64,000 nt of DNA from JAOPZW01 sp963707695 (GTDB lineage Bacteria; Actinomycetota; Thermoleophilia; Solirubrobacterales; Solirubrobacteraceae), in the NCBI GenBank assembly GCA_963707695.1, contig CAVPQY010000003.1, positions 806,001-870,000 on the forward strand, given 5' to 3'. Both the position numbers and the translations under genes were made by a program. Below the pieces are notes generated by a model, which saw nothing but the letters and a program-made list of their open reading frames with translations, was not told the DNA's origin and ran no database searches. The stretch's first letter is position 1. Each line of letters opens with the position of its first letter. This document shows positions 35,619 through 44,907 of this stretch, in pieces.

Positions 35619-36644
35619 GTGCCGGCGCCCCCGTCCCAGAGCCCCCCGCGCGGCGCCGTCCTCGGGCTGGGCATGATCGGCCGCCACCACGCGCGGCTGC
35701 TGCAGGCCTCGCCGCGGACGACGTTCGCCGGCGCCGTCGATCCCGACGGGGACCGGTTCGCCGCCGTCCGCGACCAGGACCTCGTCTTCGGCTCGATCGG
35801 CGCGCTCCTCGCGGCCGGGCCGCTCGACTTCGCGGTCGTCGCGGTGCCCACCGAGGAGCACGTCACGGCGGTCGAGGAGCTCGTGGCCCACGGGGTGGCC
35901 GTGCTGGTCGAGAAGCCGCTGGCCGCCACCGCGGCCGAGGCGCGGCGCCTGATCGACGCCGTCGAGGCGGCCGGCGTGCCGGCCGCCGTCGGCCACGTGG
36001 AGCGCTTCAACCCCGCGCTGCTCGAGCTGCGCCGCCGCGTCGCCGACGGGCAGCTCGGCCAGGTCTTCCTCCTGGCCACCGAGCGCATCGGCCCGTTCCC
36101 GGACCGCGTGCGCGACGTCGGCGTGGTCAAGGACCTCGCCACCCACGACCTCGACCTCGTGCGCTGGCTCGGCGGCGCGGCCATCGAGCGCGTCGCCGCC
36201 CAGACCCAGCACCGGATGGGCCGTGAGCACGAGGACCTCGTGCTGGCCACCGGGCGCCTGACCAACGACATCTCGTTCAACTGCATCGTCGACTGGCTCT
36301 CGCCCGCCAAGGTCCGCCGGACGCGTGTCCTGGGCGAGCGCGGGATGCTCCTGGCCGACACCCTGACCGCCGACCTCGCCTTCTACGCCAACGGGGACGT
36401 GACCTCGGAGTGGGCGGCGACGCAGTCGTTGCGCGGCGTCAGCGAGGGCGACATGACGCGCTACGCCCTGCCCCGTCGCGAGCCGCTCCTGGTCGAGCTC
36501 GAGACGTTCGTGGACCGCCTCGAGGGCGACCGCGGAGCGCCGACGGTGACGCTGATCGAGGGCCTCGAGACGGTCGAGTGCGCGGAGGCCGTGCTGGCCA
36601 GCGCGGCCGCGGGCGAGACGGTCGTCCGCGGGGCCGTCGCGTGA
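35619..36644 (+). CDS. Gfo/Idh/MocA oxidoreductase, UDP-sugar 3-dehydrogenase-like (WbpB/WlbA)
   Basis: About 341 residues. Rossmann fold at the N-terminus (V-L-G-L-G-M-I-G-R-H-H), the E-K-P-L-A motif near residue 95, G-H-V-E-R-F-N-P-A, and K-D-L-A-T-H-D-L-D-L with the catalytic-type His. This family oxidises C3 of UDP-GlcNAcA in diacetamido-uronate synthesis, which fits the neighbours. The start is uncertain: GTG 35619 fits the -10 box, while ATG 35595 lies upstream of that box. The GTGA overlap with the next gene shows co-translation. Confidence 0.82.
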   Translation: MPAPPSQSPPRGAVLGLGMIGRHHARLLQASPRTTFAGAVDPDGDRFAAVRDQDLVFGSIGALLAAGPLDFAVVAVPTEEHVTAVEELVAHGVAVLVEKPLAATAAEARRLIDAVEAAGVPAAVGHVERFNPALLELRRRVADGQLGQVFLLATERIGPFPDRVRDVGVVKDLATHDLDLVRWLGGAAIERVAAQTQHRMGREHEDLVLATGRLTNDISFNCIVDWLSPAKVRRTRVLGERGMLLADTLTADLAFYANGDVTSEWAATQSLRGVSEGDMTRYALPRREPLLVELETFVDRLEGDRGAPTVTLIEGLETVECAEAVLASAAAGETVVRGAVA

Positions 36645-37912
36645 AGGCCGTCGTCGTCGCGCTCGGGAAGATCGGCCTGCCCCTCGCGGTGGCGATCGCC
36701 CGCGCCGGGCACGAGGTGGTCGGATGCGACGTCGACCCCCGGGTCGTCGACCGCGTCAACGCCGGCGAGCCGCCCTTCCCCGGCGAGGCCGACCTGCCCG
36801 AGGCCCTCGCCGACGTCGTCGCCGCCGGGCGGCTGCGGGCCCAGGCCGACACCACCGCGGCGGTGGCCGAGGGGGCCGAGCTCGTCGTCGCGGTCCCGCC
36901 GCTCGTCGTCGACGCGCACGCGGCGCCGGACTTCCGCGTCCTGGACGCGGTCGTCGCCGACGTCGCCCGCGGGCTGCGCGCGGGGACGGTCGTGTCGGTC
37001 GAGACGACGCTGCCGGTCGGGACCACCCGCGGGCGCGTCGCCCCCGCGCTCGCCGCCGGGAGCGGGCTGCGGGGCGAGCGGGACTTCTGGACCGTCCACA
37101 GCCCGGAGCGCGTCTTCAGCGGCCGCGTCTTCCGCGATCTCGAGACGTACCCGAAGCTCGTGGGCGGGCTCTCCGAGGACGGCGAGGCGCGCGCCGCCGA
37201 CCTCTACGCCGCCTTCCTGACCGCCGAGGTGCGCCGCCTGGGGTCGGCCGAGGCGGCCGAGCTGACGAAGCTCGCCGAGACGACCTACCGCGACGTGAAC
37301 ATCGCCTTCGCCAACGAGCTCGCCCGCTTCGCCGACACCCTCGGCCTCGAGGTCGGCCCGGTGATCGACGCCGCGAACTCCCAGCCCTTCAGCCACATCC
37401 ACCGCCCCGGCGTCGCCGTCGGCGGCCACTGCATCCCGGTCTACCCGCGCTTCCTGCTGGCCGGGGACGCCGACGCGCGGCTCCCGCTCGTCGCGCGCGA
37501 GGTCAACGAGGGCATGCCCGCGTACGCCGCGCACCGCCTGGCGGTCGCGCTGGGGCGCGGCGACCTGACCGGGCGCCGCGTGCTCGTGCTCGGCGTCGCC
37601 TACCGGGGCGACGTCAAGGAGACCGCGTTCTCGGGCGCGTTCCCGCTGCGCGACGCGCTCGAGGGCCACGGGGCCGAGGTCGTCGCGGCCGACCCGCTCT
37701 ACGACGCCGGCGAGCTGCGCGCGCTCGGCTTCGCCGCCTGGGACGGCGGGCCCGTCGCCGGGGCGGTCCTGCAGGCCGACCACGCGGTCTACCGCGCGCT
37801 GGGACCGGACGCGCTGCCCGGCGCCGAGGTCGTCGTCGACGGCCGCGGCGTGCTGGACCCGGCGCCGTTCGCGGCCGCGGGCGTCCGGCTGCTGCGCCTC
37901 GGCGGCGGCTAG
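36641..37912 (+). CDS. UDP-N-acetyl-hexosamine 6-dehydrogenase (WbpA/WecC family)
   Basis: A 423-residue NAD-dependent nucleotide-sugar dehydrogenase oxidising C6 to a uronate. N-terminal Rossmann (A-L-G-K-I-G-L-P-L-A), E-T-T-L-P-V-G-T-T, S-P-E-R-V, the central A-E-L-T-K-L-A-E-T-T-Y-R-D-V-N-I-A-F-A-N-E helix, the catalytic Cys in G-G-H-C-I-P-V-Y-P, and G-V-A-Y-R-G-D-V-K-E-T. GTG start overlaps the upstream stop. Its stop shares CTAG with the convergent epimerase gene. Confidence 0.88.
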   Translation: MKAVVVALGKIGLPLAVAIARAGHEVVGCDVDPRVVDRVNAGEPPFPGEADLPEALADVVAAGRLRAQADTTAAVAEGAELVVAVPPLVVDAHAAPDFRVLDAVVADVARGLRAGTVVSVETTLPVGTTRGRVAPALAAGSGLRGERDFWTVHSPERVFSGRVFRDLETYPKLVGGLSEDGEARAADLYAAFLTAEVRRLGSAEAAELTKLAETTYRDVNIAFANELARFADTLGLEVGPVIDAANSQPFSHIHRPGVAVGGHCIPVYPRFLLAGDADARLPLVAREVNEGMPAYAAHRLAVALGRGDLTGRRVLVLGVAYRGDVKETAFSGAFPLRDALEGHGAEVVAADPLYDAGELRALGFAAWDGGPVAGAVLQADHAVYRALGPDALPGAEVVVDGRGVLDPAPFAAAGVRLLRLGGG

Positions 37913-38987
37913 CCGGGCGCGAAGGCCCGCTCGAGCGCGGCCACGACGTGCTCCCCGGCGCGGCCGTCGCCGTAGAGCTCCGGGCGCTCGGCCGGCACGG
38001 GCCGGGCCAGGGCGGCCAGGGCGGCGTCGCGGTCGAGGTCCACGAGCACGTTCCACCCGGCCTCGACCGTCTCGACCCACTCGGTCGTGTCGCGCATCGT
38101 CACGCACGGGACGCCCGCGAGGTACGCCTCCTTCTGCACCCCGCCGGAGTCGGTGAGCATCGCCCGCGCGCGGACGAGCAGCGCGGTGAAGGCGAGGTAG
38201 CCCAGCGGGGGCTGCAGCCGCACGTGCTCGGCCGCCTCGAGCTCGGCCAGCATCCCGCTCGCCTCCAGGCGCGCCCGCGTGCGCGGGTGCACCGGCACGA
38301 CGGCGGGCAGGGGCAGCGCCAGGAGCAGGTCGACCAGCCGGCGCAGCCGCGCGGGGTCGTCGACGTTGCCGGCGCGATGGGCGGTGACCAGGACGTAGCC
38401 GCCCGCCTGCACGCCCGCCGCCCTCAGCGGCGCGTCGATCCTCGCGCGCCCGGGGCTGCACGAGCAGGGCCACGTCGACCATGACGTCGCCGACGACCTC
38501 GACGGCGCCGGCCACGCCCTCGCGCTCGAGGTTCGCGACGGGCGCCGGCGGACGGCGTCAGCAGGAGCGCCGACAGGTGGTCGGTCAGGACGCGGTTGAG
38601 CTCCTCGGGCATGCGCCGGTCGAACGAGCGCATCCCCGCCTCGACGTGCGCGACCGGGACGCCGGCCTGGGCGGCGGCCAGGCCGCCCGCGAGCGTCGAG
38701 TTCGTGTCTCCGTAGACGAGCACTACGTCGGGCCGCATCTCCGCCACGAGCGGACCGAGCGCGGACAGCATGCGCGCGGTCTGCTCGGTGTTCGTCCCGG
38801 TGCCGAGGTCGAGCTCGCGGTCCGGGCGCGGGACGCCCAGCTCGCGGAAGAACACCGCCGAGAGCTCGTCGTCGTAGTGCTGGCCGGTGTGCACGAGCAG
38901 CTCCTCGTGGCGCTCGCGCAGGGGGCGCGACACGGCGGCGGCCTTGACGAACTGCGGCCGGTTCCCGATGACCGTGAGGACCTTCAC
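37909..38987 (-). CDS. wecB: UDP-N-acetylglucosamine 2-epimerase (frameshifted twice)
   Basis: A non-hydrolysing epimerase making UDP-ManNAc-type sugars. Three frames join into 358 residues, the normal family length, if one surplus base is removed near 38545 and another near 38447. Motifs in order: V-I-G-N-R-P-Q-F-V-K, H-T-G-Q-H-Y-D, V-Y-G-D-T-N-S-T-L, H-V-E-A-G-M-R-S-F, A-N-L-E-R-E-G-V, V-T-A-H-R-A-G-N-V, L-T-D-S-G-G-V-Q-K-E-A, and E-T-V-E-A-G-W-N. The start is GTG at 38987, overlapping the aminotransferase stop (GTGA). Every motif is intact, so the lesions are probably technical. Confidence 0.87.
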
Positions 38988-39775
38988 CCGGCGATCCCGG
39001 CCACCTCGCGCGCGACGGAGGCGGCGAAGGCCTCCTGCGCAGCGCGCGTCAGCGGCCCGGGAGCCCGCGGCAGCGCCGTCCCGTCGACGGCGCTGACGGC
39101 CTGCACCTCGCGCGTCGTCGAGGCCAGGAAGGCCTCCTGCGCGCCGAGCAGCTCGTCGAGCGTGACCGGGCGCTCGACGGCCGAGACGAGCTCGATGACC
39201 CGGCGACGGGTGATCGAGTCCAGGACGTGGTCGTCGAGCGGCGGGGTGACGAGCGTCGTCGCGTCCAGGGCGCAGAACAGGGTGCTCGTCGGCGCCTCGA
39301 GCACGCGGCCGTGCGGCGTGACGAGCAGCGCCTCCTCGCCGCCGCGCTCCTTGGCCAGGCGCGTGGCCAGCATGTTCGAGGCGTAGGAGAGGGACTTGAT
39401 GCCGTCGAGGATGCGCGTCGGCGCGTAGGTCACGCTGGCCAGCGCCACGGTCTCGGGGTGGGTCGTCAGCGCCTCCACGAAGCCGAGGCGGCGCCCGCCG
39501 CGGGTGACCACGAGGCGCAGCTGCGCCTCGGCCGGGACGTCGACGGCCTCGAGGAGCGCGAGCGCGTCGGCGCGCACGGCGTCGACGTCCAGCGGCAGCC
39601 GCAGGTTGCGCGCCGAGCGCCTCATCCGCGCGAGGTGGTCCTCGAAGGCGTACGGCCGGCCGGCGTAGAGCCGCATCACCTCGAAGACGCCGTCACCCCG
39701 CAGCAGCCCCTCGTCGGTCGCGGGGACCGTCGCCTCCTCCACCGGCACGAGGGCGCCGTCGACGATCGCGAGCAC
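38984..39775 (-). CDS. Class IV PLP-dependent aminotransferase (BCAT/D-AAT/ADC-lyase fold)
   Basis: A 263-residue enzyme. The N-terminus I-V-D-G-A-L-V-P-V-E-E-A-T-V-P-A-T-D-E-G-L-L-R-G-D-G-V-F-E is classic for the fold. The PLP lysine is in I-K-S-L-S-Y-A-S-N and the glutamate in V-L-E-A-P-T-S-T-L-F. Members transfer amino groups on branched-chain or D-amino acids, or cleave aminodeoxychorismate; the activity cannot be chosen here. It is translationally coupled to wecB, but this fold is not the DegT-type transaminase expected in the WbpE step. GTG start at 39775. Confidence 0.82.
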   Translation of the reverse strand: MLAIVDGALVPVEEATVPATDEGLLRGDGVFEVMRLYAGRPYAFEDHLARMRRSARNLRLPLDVDAVRADALALLEAVDVPAEAQLRLVVTRGGRRLGFVEALTTHPETVALASVTYAPTRILDGIKSLSYASNMLATRLAKERGGEEALLVTPHGRVLEAPTSTLFCALDATTLVTPPLDDHVLDSITRRRVIELVSAVERPVTLDELLGAQEAFLASTTREVQAVSAVDGTALPRAPGPLTRAAQEAFAASVAREVAGIAG

Positions 39776-39783
39776 GCCGCGAT

Positions 39784-41839
39784 TCAACCAGAGGTGGCGG
39801 CCGCCCGGGCGCGCTGCCACATCTGGAGGTACGCCTCCGCCCCGTTGGCGAGGTCGTCGACGACCTGCTGGCCTCCGACCTTCCGGACGTCCTCGACCCA
39901 GTCGGGGTAGAGCCCGTAGTGGTCGACGCCGTCGGTGTTGATGTCGTACGCGCGCCAGCCCGAGATCTGCTTGCCGAGCACCGTGCCGCCGTCGAAGGAC
40001 CGGAACGGGTAGCGGACCGGGTCCTGCGCGGCGCCGGGCCGCGGCTGGCCCTGCGCCCCGAGCCCGTTGATGTCGGACCCGTAGCCGACGCCGAAGAGGT
40101 AGCGCGGGTCGCGGGCGGCCCGGGCCTGGCGCCAGTCGGCCACGAACGTCGTCGAGTCGCCGGCGTAGGGTCCCACGACCCCGCCCAGCCGCAGGATGCG
40201 CTCGAGGCTGCCGGCGTCGCCCCAGCTGTGACTGGAGATCACGCCGGAGTAGCGGGCGGCCTCGAGGATCGCGAGCGTCTGCTGGCGCGCCAGCACGCTC
40301 ATGTGGTCGGTCTCGACGATCATGCCCTTGGCCATCATCCGGCGGACGAGGTGCGCGCCGAGCGCGGTCAGGCCCTTCGGGTTGCACAGCGGGCCCGGGG
40401 GGTAGACGGGCAGCTGCCCGCTCAGCAGCCCGGCCGACGTGACCGGGTCGAAGAGGCTCGCGACGGGCGCCGCGAACGCGGCGACGTTCGTCGGCTCGTT
40501 GTCGTGGTCGGGCGTGTCGCAGTGGTCCGCCTGCCAGAACTGCCCCGTGGCGTACTTGTTGCCGGCGTTGACGACGACGCCGGTCGTGCCCGAGTCGAAG
40601 TGCGTGCCCCCCAGCGCGTTGTCGAACTTGTGCACCGGGAAGACCGACTGGACGCCGAGCGCGTGGAACTCGTCGAGCTGGCGGTCGATCTGCGCGGCGT
40701 CGCACGCCGGCACGCCGTTGTCCTGGCCGCAGCCGAAGACCTCCGAGGTCTCCATGCCGAGGATGAGCGCGACCTTGCCGCTGTTGATGATCGCGCGCGC
40801 CTGCGGCGGGCTCGTCGCGAACCGCAGGAAGCCCTTGCCCGGACCGCCGAACTGCGCGTCGACGTAGTCGACGAGCCCGTGGAGGTCCTGCGCCTGCTTG
40901 CGGGCGCTGGCCATCTCGTCGCACGCGTTCTGCTTGAGGGGGTAGAGCTCGCACAGCGCGCGGTTCTCGACGAGGTCGGCCACCATGATCCGCACGCCGC
41001 CGCGCCAGGCCCGCTCGAGCCACTTCCAGTAGCTGCCCTCGTGGGTCAGCGACTCCGCGCGCGGCCAGCCGGCGAACGTGGGCCAGCCGTCGGTGCTGTG
41101 GGTGCCGACCGGGCTGCCCGAGGCGAGGAAGTTCTCGAAGGTGGCGCCGGCGCCGTTCGGCTGGTGGTCGGGGCAGTCCCGCAGGGCCACCGTGACGCCG
41201 TACGGGCTCCACGGCCGCCCGCAGTGGAAGCGGCCGCCGAGGAAGTCGAAGGCGCTGATGTGGATGTGGTCGTCGAGGAAGCCGCGCACCGGCGCGCCGG
41301 GGCTCGCGCCCGTGAACGGCGTGCCGGTCGCGTTGACCTGGACCTCCGGGAACGTCGCGCAGCCCTGCGCGGGGACGAACCCGAACACGGTCGCCGACGC
41401 GACCGGCACCTGCGCCAGGCGCGCGCCGAGGCCGACCCCGAGGCCGAGGCCGGTGGAGATCGACGTCAGCGTGAACCCACCGCCCGTCGCGGTCAGGGTC
41501 CAGTCCGCGGCCGGGCCGGGCGCCGTGGTCGATGCGACGGCGCCGAGCGGCGCGGCGGCGGGCATCGTCGCGTCGGGGCCGTAGAGCAGGTAGCGGCCGA
41601 GGGCGGTCGCCTGCATCCGCACCGGCGTGGCCGCGGCCGGGGTCGCCGCGGCCGGCCCGGTAGCCCAGCGCGTCCTTGACGACGTACGCCCCGTTCGGGG
41701 CGCGCAGCACGTAGCAGCCGTGCACGAGCGCGTAGCGGTCCGTCGCGCTCGCCGGCACGGCGAGGGCCGCCAGGAGCAGCGCCACTGCCGCCACCGCCGC
41801 CAGACCTCCGTGCGCGACCCGTCGTGCCCACGCCCGCAT
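39784..41839 (-). CDS. Secreted membrane-dipeptidase-like (M19-type) metallohydrolase (frameshifted)
   Basis: About 684 codons when one surplus base near 41652 is skipped. N-terminal signal peptide (A-V-A-L-L-L-A-A-L-A-V-P-A-S-A), then an all-beta region, then a TIM-barrel-type domain. Metal-binding candidates: D-D-H-I-H-I-S near the barrel start, G-M-E-T-S-E-V, V-E-T-D-H-M-S and I-S-S-H-S-W-G. The last two match the His positions of renal-dipeptidase relatives. The start ATG 41839 has GGAGG 7 bases upstream. The substrate might be dipeptides or cell-wall peptides. Confidence 0.65.
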
Positions 41840-41924
41840 GACCGCTCCTCCCGGTAGCACCGCGTCCCGCGGCGGCGTACCCGAACGCCCGCGTTCGCAT
41901 GAGCCGATCGTGGCGCGCCCACCG

Positions 41925-43115
41925 TCACTCCGGGCCGAGGCGGGGCGCGAGGCGCTCGCGGCCGAGCAGCGTCGCCCGGGTGACCGCCGCCGGGCCGAAG
42001 CGCTCGCGCACGTCGTCGAGGACGTCGTCGAGCGCGCGCCCCCCAGGGCCGTCGAGCGGCAGGGAGAGCTGGACGGCGCCGCGGTCGCGCTCGAGCCCGG
42101 TCACGGCGATGCCGACGAGGGTCAGCCCGCGCCGCTCGATCGCCGGCCGCGCGGCGGCCAGCAGCGCCCGCGCCGCGGCGAGGACGGGCCGGGAGGCCGC
42201 CGTCGCGGCGGGCAGCGTGTGCGACCGGGTCGCGCGCGAGAAGTCGTCGAAGCGCAGCCGCAGGACGACGGTGCGGCCCGCGCGCCCGCCGGCGCGCAGC
42301 CGGCGCGTGACCCGGTCCACGAGCCCGACGAGGACGGCGTCGACGGCCTCGGGCGGGCGGGCGCCGCGGCCGAGCGCGCACTGCGACCCCACCGAGCGCC
42401 GGCCGCGCCCGCGCCGGACCGGCCGCGGATCGCCGCCGTGGGCCAGCGCGTGGACCTGACGACCCGCCGAGCGCCCGAGGAGCGTGACGAGCGTCGCCTC
42501 CCCCAGCCGCGCGAGCTGGCCGACCCGGGCGATCCCGAGGGCGTGCAGCCGCCGGGCGGTCGCCGGGCCGACGCCCCACAGGCACTCGACCGCGAGCGGG
42601 TCCAGGAACGCGCGCTCGCCGCCGGGCGGGACCACGAGGAGCCCGTCGGGCTTGGCCACGCCGCTGGCGACCTTGGCCAGCACCCGCGTGCGGGCGACCC
42701 CGACGGTGATGGGCAGCCCGACGTCCTCGCGCACCGCCCGCCGCAGCGCGGCCGCGACCTCGGCGGGCGCGCCGGCGATCTCCCCCAGCCCCCGGACGTC
42801 GAGGAACGCCTCGTCGATGGACAGGCGCTCGACCACGGGCGCGGTGCGGTCGAAGACGTCGAACACCGCCCGGCTGGCCTCCGAGTAGGCCGACCACCGG
42901 GCCGGCACGACGACGGCCTGCGGGCAGCGCCGCCGGGCCTCCGCCCCGCCCATGGCCGAGCGGATGCCCCGGGCGCGGGCCTCGTAGCTCGCCGCCAGGA
43001 CGACGCCGCCGCCCACGATGACCGGCCGGCCGCGGAGCGCGGGGTCGTCGCGCTGCTCCACGGCGGCGAAGAACGCATCGAGGTCCGCGTGGAGGATGGT
43101 CGGCTCGGCTGCCAC
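41925..43115 (-). CDS. dinB: DNA polymerase IV (Y family)
   Basis: A 396-residue translesion polymerase. Catalytic acidic residues lie in H-A-D-L-D-A-F-F-A-A-V-E-Q and S-I-D-E-A-F-L-D. The steric region is S-Y-E-A-R-A-R-G-I, the helix-hairpin-helix is L-W-G-V-G-P-A-T-A, and a sliding-clamp motif Q-L-S-L-P-L sits near the C-terminus. The GTG start at 43115 touches a SOS box, so it is probably DNA-damage inducible. It copies past lesions with low fidelity. Confidence 0.93.
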   Translation of the reverse strand: MAAEPTILHADLDAFFAAVEQRDDPALRGRPVIVGGGVVLAASYEARARGIRSAMGGAEARRRCPQAVVVPARWSAYSEASRAVFDVFDRTAPVVERLSIDEAFLDVRGLGEIAGAPAEVAAALRRAVREDVGLPITVGVARTRVLAKVASGVAKPDGLLVVPPGGERAFLDPLAVECLWGVGPATARRLHALGIARVGQLARLGEATLVTLLGRSAGRQVHALAHGGDPRPVRRGRGRRSVGSQCALGRGARPPEAVDAVLVGLVDRVTRRLRAGGRAGRTVVLRLRFDDFSRATRSHTLPAATAASRPVLAAARALLAAARPAIERRGLTLVGIAVTGLERDRGAVQLSLPLDGPGGRALDDVLDDVRERFGPAAVTRATLLGRERLAPRLGPE

Positions 43116-43128
43116 GAACAGACGTTCG
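43115..43128 (-). promoter_or_regulatory. LexA (SOS) box at the dinB start
   Basis: CGAAC-AGAC-GTTCG, a perfect match to the Gram-positive/actinobacterial LexA palindrome (CGAAC-N4-GTTCG). Its last base is the first base of the dinB GTG, so bound LexA would cover the start point of a leaderless transcript. Confidence 0.85.
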
Positions 43129-43197
43129 CATCAGCCGCGGCGACGATCAAGCTCCGCACGCCGTCTGCCGACCCTCGGGCGGTGCGCGCCGAGGAGG

Positions 43198-43203
43198 TAG
43201 CCT
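43198..43203 (+). promoter_or_regulatory. Putative -10 box (TAGCCT) of the glycoside hydrolase gene
   Basis: TAGCCT ends 8 bases before the ATG at 43212. Confidence 0.4.
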
Positions 43204-43211
43204 GCGTCCGG

Positions 43212-44363
43212 ATGCGTGCCTCCCGGATGCGCCTCGGCGCGCTCGCCGCGGCGGCCGGGCTGAGCCTCGCCCTCGTCCTCTTCCTCACGGTCCTGCGGTC
43301 GCCCGCCGAGCGACCCACGACGGAGCCCGGGCCCAGGACGACGCCCGCGACGCGCTTCTTCGGCCTCACCGTCGAGCGCACCGTCCTGGACGGCCGGCTC
43401 CCCCCGAGGGCGGTGCTGCGCGCCGTCCGCGGCAACGGCGCGGGCGCGATCTCGCTCCCCTTCACCTGGTCCACCGTGCAGCCGACTCCCGCACGCCGCT
43501 ACGACTGGGGCTTCGACGACCGCGCCGTGGCCGCCGCGTCGCAGGCGGGCCTCGACGTGCAGGCGGTCCTCGGCCAGGCCCCGGGCTGGGCGCGTCGCAG
43601 GCCGAGCGAGCCCTGGTCGCCGCCACGGTCGCCGGGCACGTTCGCCGCCTGGGCCGGCGCCGCGGCCGCCCGCTACGGCACCCGCGGCACGTTCTGGCGC
43701 GAGCACCCCGGCGTCCCGAAGCGCCCCATCCGCGTGTGGCAGGTCTGGAACGAGCCGGTCGGCGGGAGCACGGCGGCTGGTCGCAGCGAGTTCTGGGTCG
43801 ACGACCGGCCCGCCCTGCCCGCCTACGCGGCCCTGCTCCGCGCGACCGCGCCGGCCCTGCGCCGCGCCGACCCCGCGGCGCAGGTCGTCCTCGCGGGCCT
43901 GACCGGGCGCAGCTGGGAGACGCTGCCGATCCTGTACCGGGCCGGCGCGCGGGGCTCCTTCGACGCGGTGTCGCTGCACCCGTACACCCGGCGCCCCGCC
44001 GACGTCGTCCGCATCGTCGGGCTCGTCCGCGGCGTCCTGCGCGACCACGGCGACGACCGCAAGCCCATCCTGGTGACGGAGATCGGGTACCCGCCGTTCA
44101 ACGCGCTCGTCGCCCAGGTCGGCGCCCGGCGCCTGCTCGCGGAGCAGCCGGCCTGGCTCCGGGACACCCTGGGCCGGCTGTTCGCCGAGCGGCGGCGGCT
44201 GGGCATCGCCTCGGTGCTCTGGCACACGTGGGCGAGCCTCGAGGGGCCCTCGGGCGACGCGTTCGGCCTCTCCGGTCTCACCCGCTGGGACCCGTCGCGC
44301 AGGAGGTTCACGCCGAAGCCCGCGCTGAGCGCCTTCCGCGCCGCGGCCCGCGCCGCGGGGTGA
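43212..44363 (+). CDS. Secreted clan-A glycoside hydrolase (GH39/GH5-like)
   Basis: A 383-residue exported enzyme: an N-terminal hydrophobic signal/anchor (about 8-27) and a Pro/Thr linker, then a (beta/alpha)8 barrel. The acid/base motif is V-W-Q-V-W-N-E-P and the nucleophile Glu lies in L-V-T-E-I-G-Y-P-P, the two-glutamate arrangement of clan GH-A. W-H-T-W follows before the C-terminus. It probably trims an extracellular or wall polysaccharide; the family number and substrate are uncertain. It lies just outside the left end of the genomic island. Confidence 0.8.
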   Translation: MRASRMRLGALAAAAGLSLALVLFLTVLRSPAERPTTEPGPRTTPATRFFGLTVERTVLDGRLPPRAVLRAVRGNGAGAISLPFTWSTVQPTPARRYDWGFDDRAVAAASQAGLDVQAVLGQAPGWARRRPSEPWSPPRSPGTFAAWAGAAAARYGTRGTFWREHPGVPKRPIRVWQVWNEPVGGSTAAGRSEFWVDDRPALPAYAALLRATAPALRRADPAAQVVLAGLTGRSWETLPILYRAGARGSFDAVSLHPYTRRPADVVRIVGLVRGVLRDHGDDRKPILVTEIGYPPFNALVAQVGARRLLAEQPAWLRDTLGRLFAERRRLGIASVLWHTWASLEGPSGDAFGLSGLTRWDPSRRRFTPKPALSAFRAAARAAG

Positions 44364-44419
44364 CCGGTGACCGAGGTGCTCGAGCCCCTGCGGCGGACGG
44401 CACGCCGGCCGGCTCCGCG

Positions 44420-44456
44420 AGTGCCCCCGGAAGGAATCGAACCTTCAACCTTCGGA
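44420..44456 (-). repeat. Left attachment-site repeat (tRNA-Lys 3' fragment)
   Basis: 37 bases identical to 52053-52089: the tRNA-Lys T-arm, 3' acceptor strand and part of the anticodon stem. A further 13 bases match imperfectly. The D-arm and 5' acceptor are absent, so this is not a functional tRNA. Confidence 0.88.
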
Positions 44457-44643
44457 AGAAGAGTGCGCTCCGTGCGGTGCGGGGTCCGGAACGCTTGGCT
44501 CTGCAGCGAGGCTTCCGGTGCGCTGAGGCGCGCTCGACGAGCTGGACTCTTGACGCGTTCTGCGCGACGCGACTCGAACATCCGTCCGGGACGGCCGTGG
44601 CGCGGCAGTAGGGTCGCGCGCGGACGACTGATCGGAGCGGGTC

Positions 44644-44907
44644 GTGAGCAGCGAGGGTGAACGGCAGCCGGTGCGCTTCGTCCCGCTTCGCCCGGCGTCG
44701 CGCGGCCGGCTGGTCGCGGGCTTCGTGCTCGGCCCGATCCTGTGGTTGGCGGCGCTCATCCTCGCCGCCGCCCTGTTCGAGGAGAGCGCGGCGATCGCGC
44801 TCGGCCTGCTCGTGACCGTGGCGGCCTTCGTCGTCTCGCTGCTCACCCTTGGCCTGCTCCACGCCGCGCGCCGACGCCAGGAGCGGCGGTATGCGCACCG
44901 CGGCTGA
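44644..44907 (+). CDS. Small two-helix membrane protein, possible PgaD-like partner
   Basis: An 87-residue protein from GTG 44644 with two membrane helices (L-V-A-G-F-V-L-G-P-I-L-W-L-A-A-L and A-L-G-L-L-V-T-V-A-A-F-V-V-S-L-L) and a basic C-terminus. It overlaps the glycosyltransferase start by 17 bases. In poly-GlcNAc systems the synthase PgaC/IcaA works with a small two-helix protein (PgaD/IcaD). Size, topology and coupling fit that role, but there is no clear sequence match. Confidence 0.6.
   Translation: MSSEGERQPVRFVPLRPASRGRLVAGFVLGPILWLAALILAAALFEESAAIALGLLVTVAAFVVSLLTLGLLHAARRRQERRYAHRG

Noticed and set aside
38424..38987. Programmed frameshifting in wecB
   Set aside because: No slippery heptamer or downstream structure stands out, two shifts would be needed, and similar lesions hit unrelated genes nearby.
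41882..41897. CGAAC...GTTCG dyad between dinB and the dipeptidase gene
   Set aside because: The spacer is 6 bases, not the 4 of the LexA box, so I do not call it an operator, although it resembles the dinB site and could be a diverged copy.
41627..44363. Long plus-strand frame opposite dinB
   Set aside because: Only the part from 43212 encodes a recognisable protein; the earlier part is antisense to dinB.
44609..44614. TAGGGT as promoter of the small island membrane protein
   Set aside because: It lies 29 bases before the GTG, outside the 6-13 base window seen for the other boxes.
44460..44640. Second tRNA gene beside the left att repeat
   Set aside because: A GTTCGAG-like loop occurs near 44580, but no acceptor or D-arm pairing can be built.
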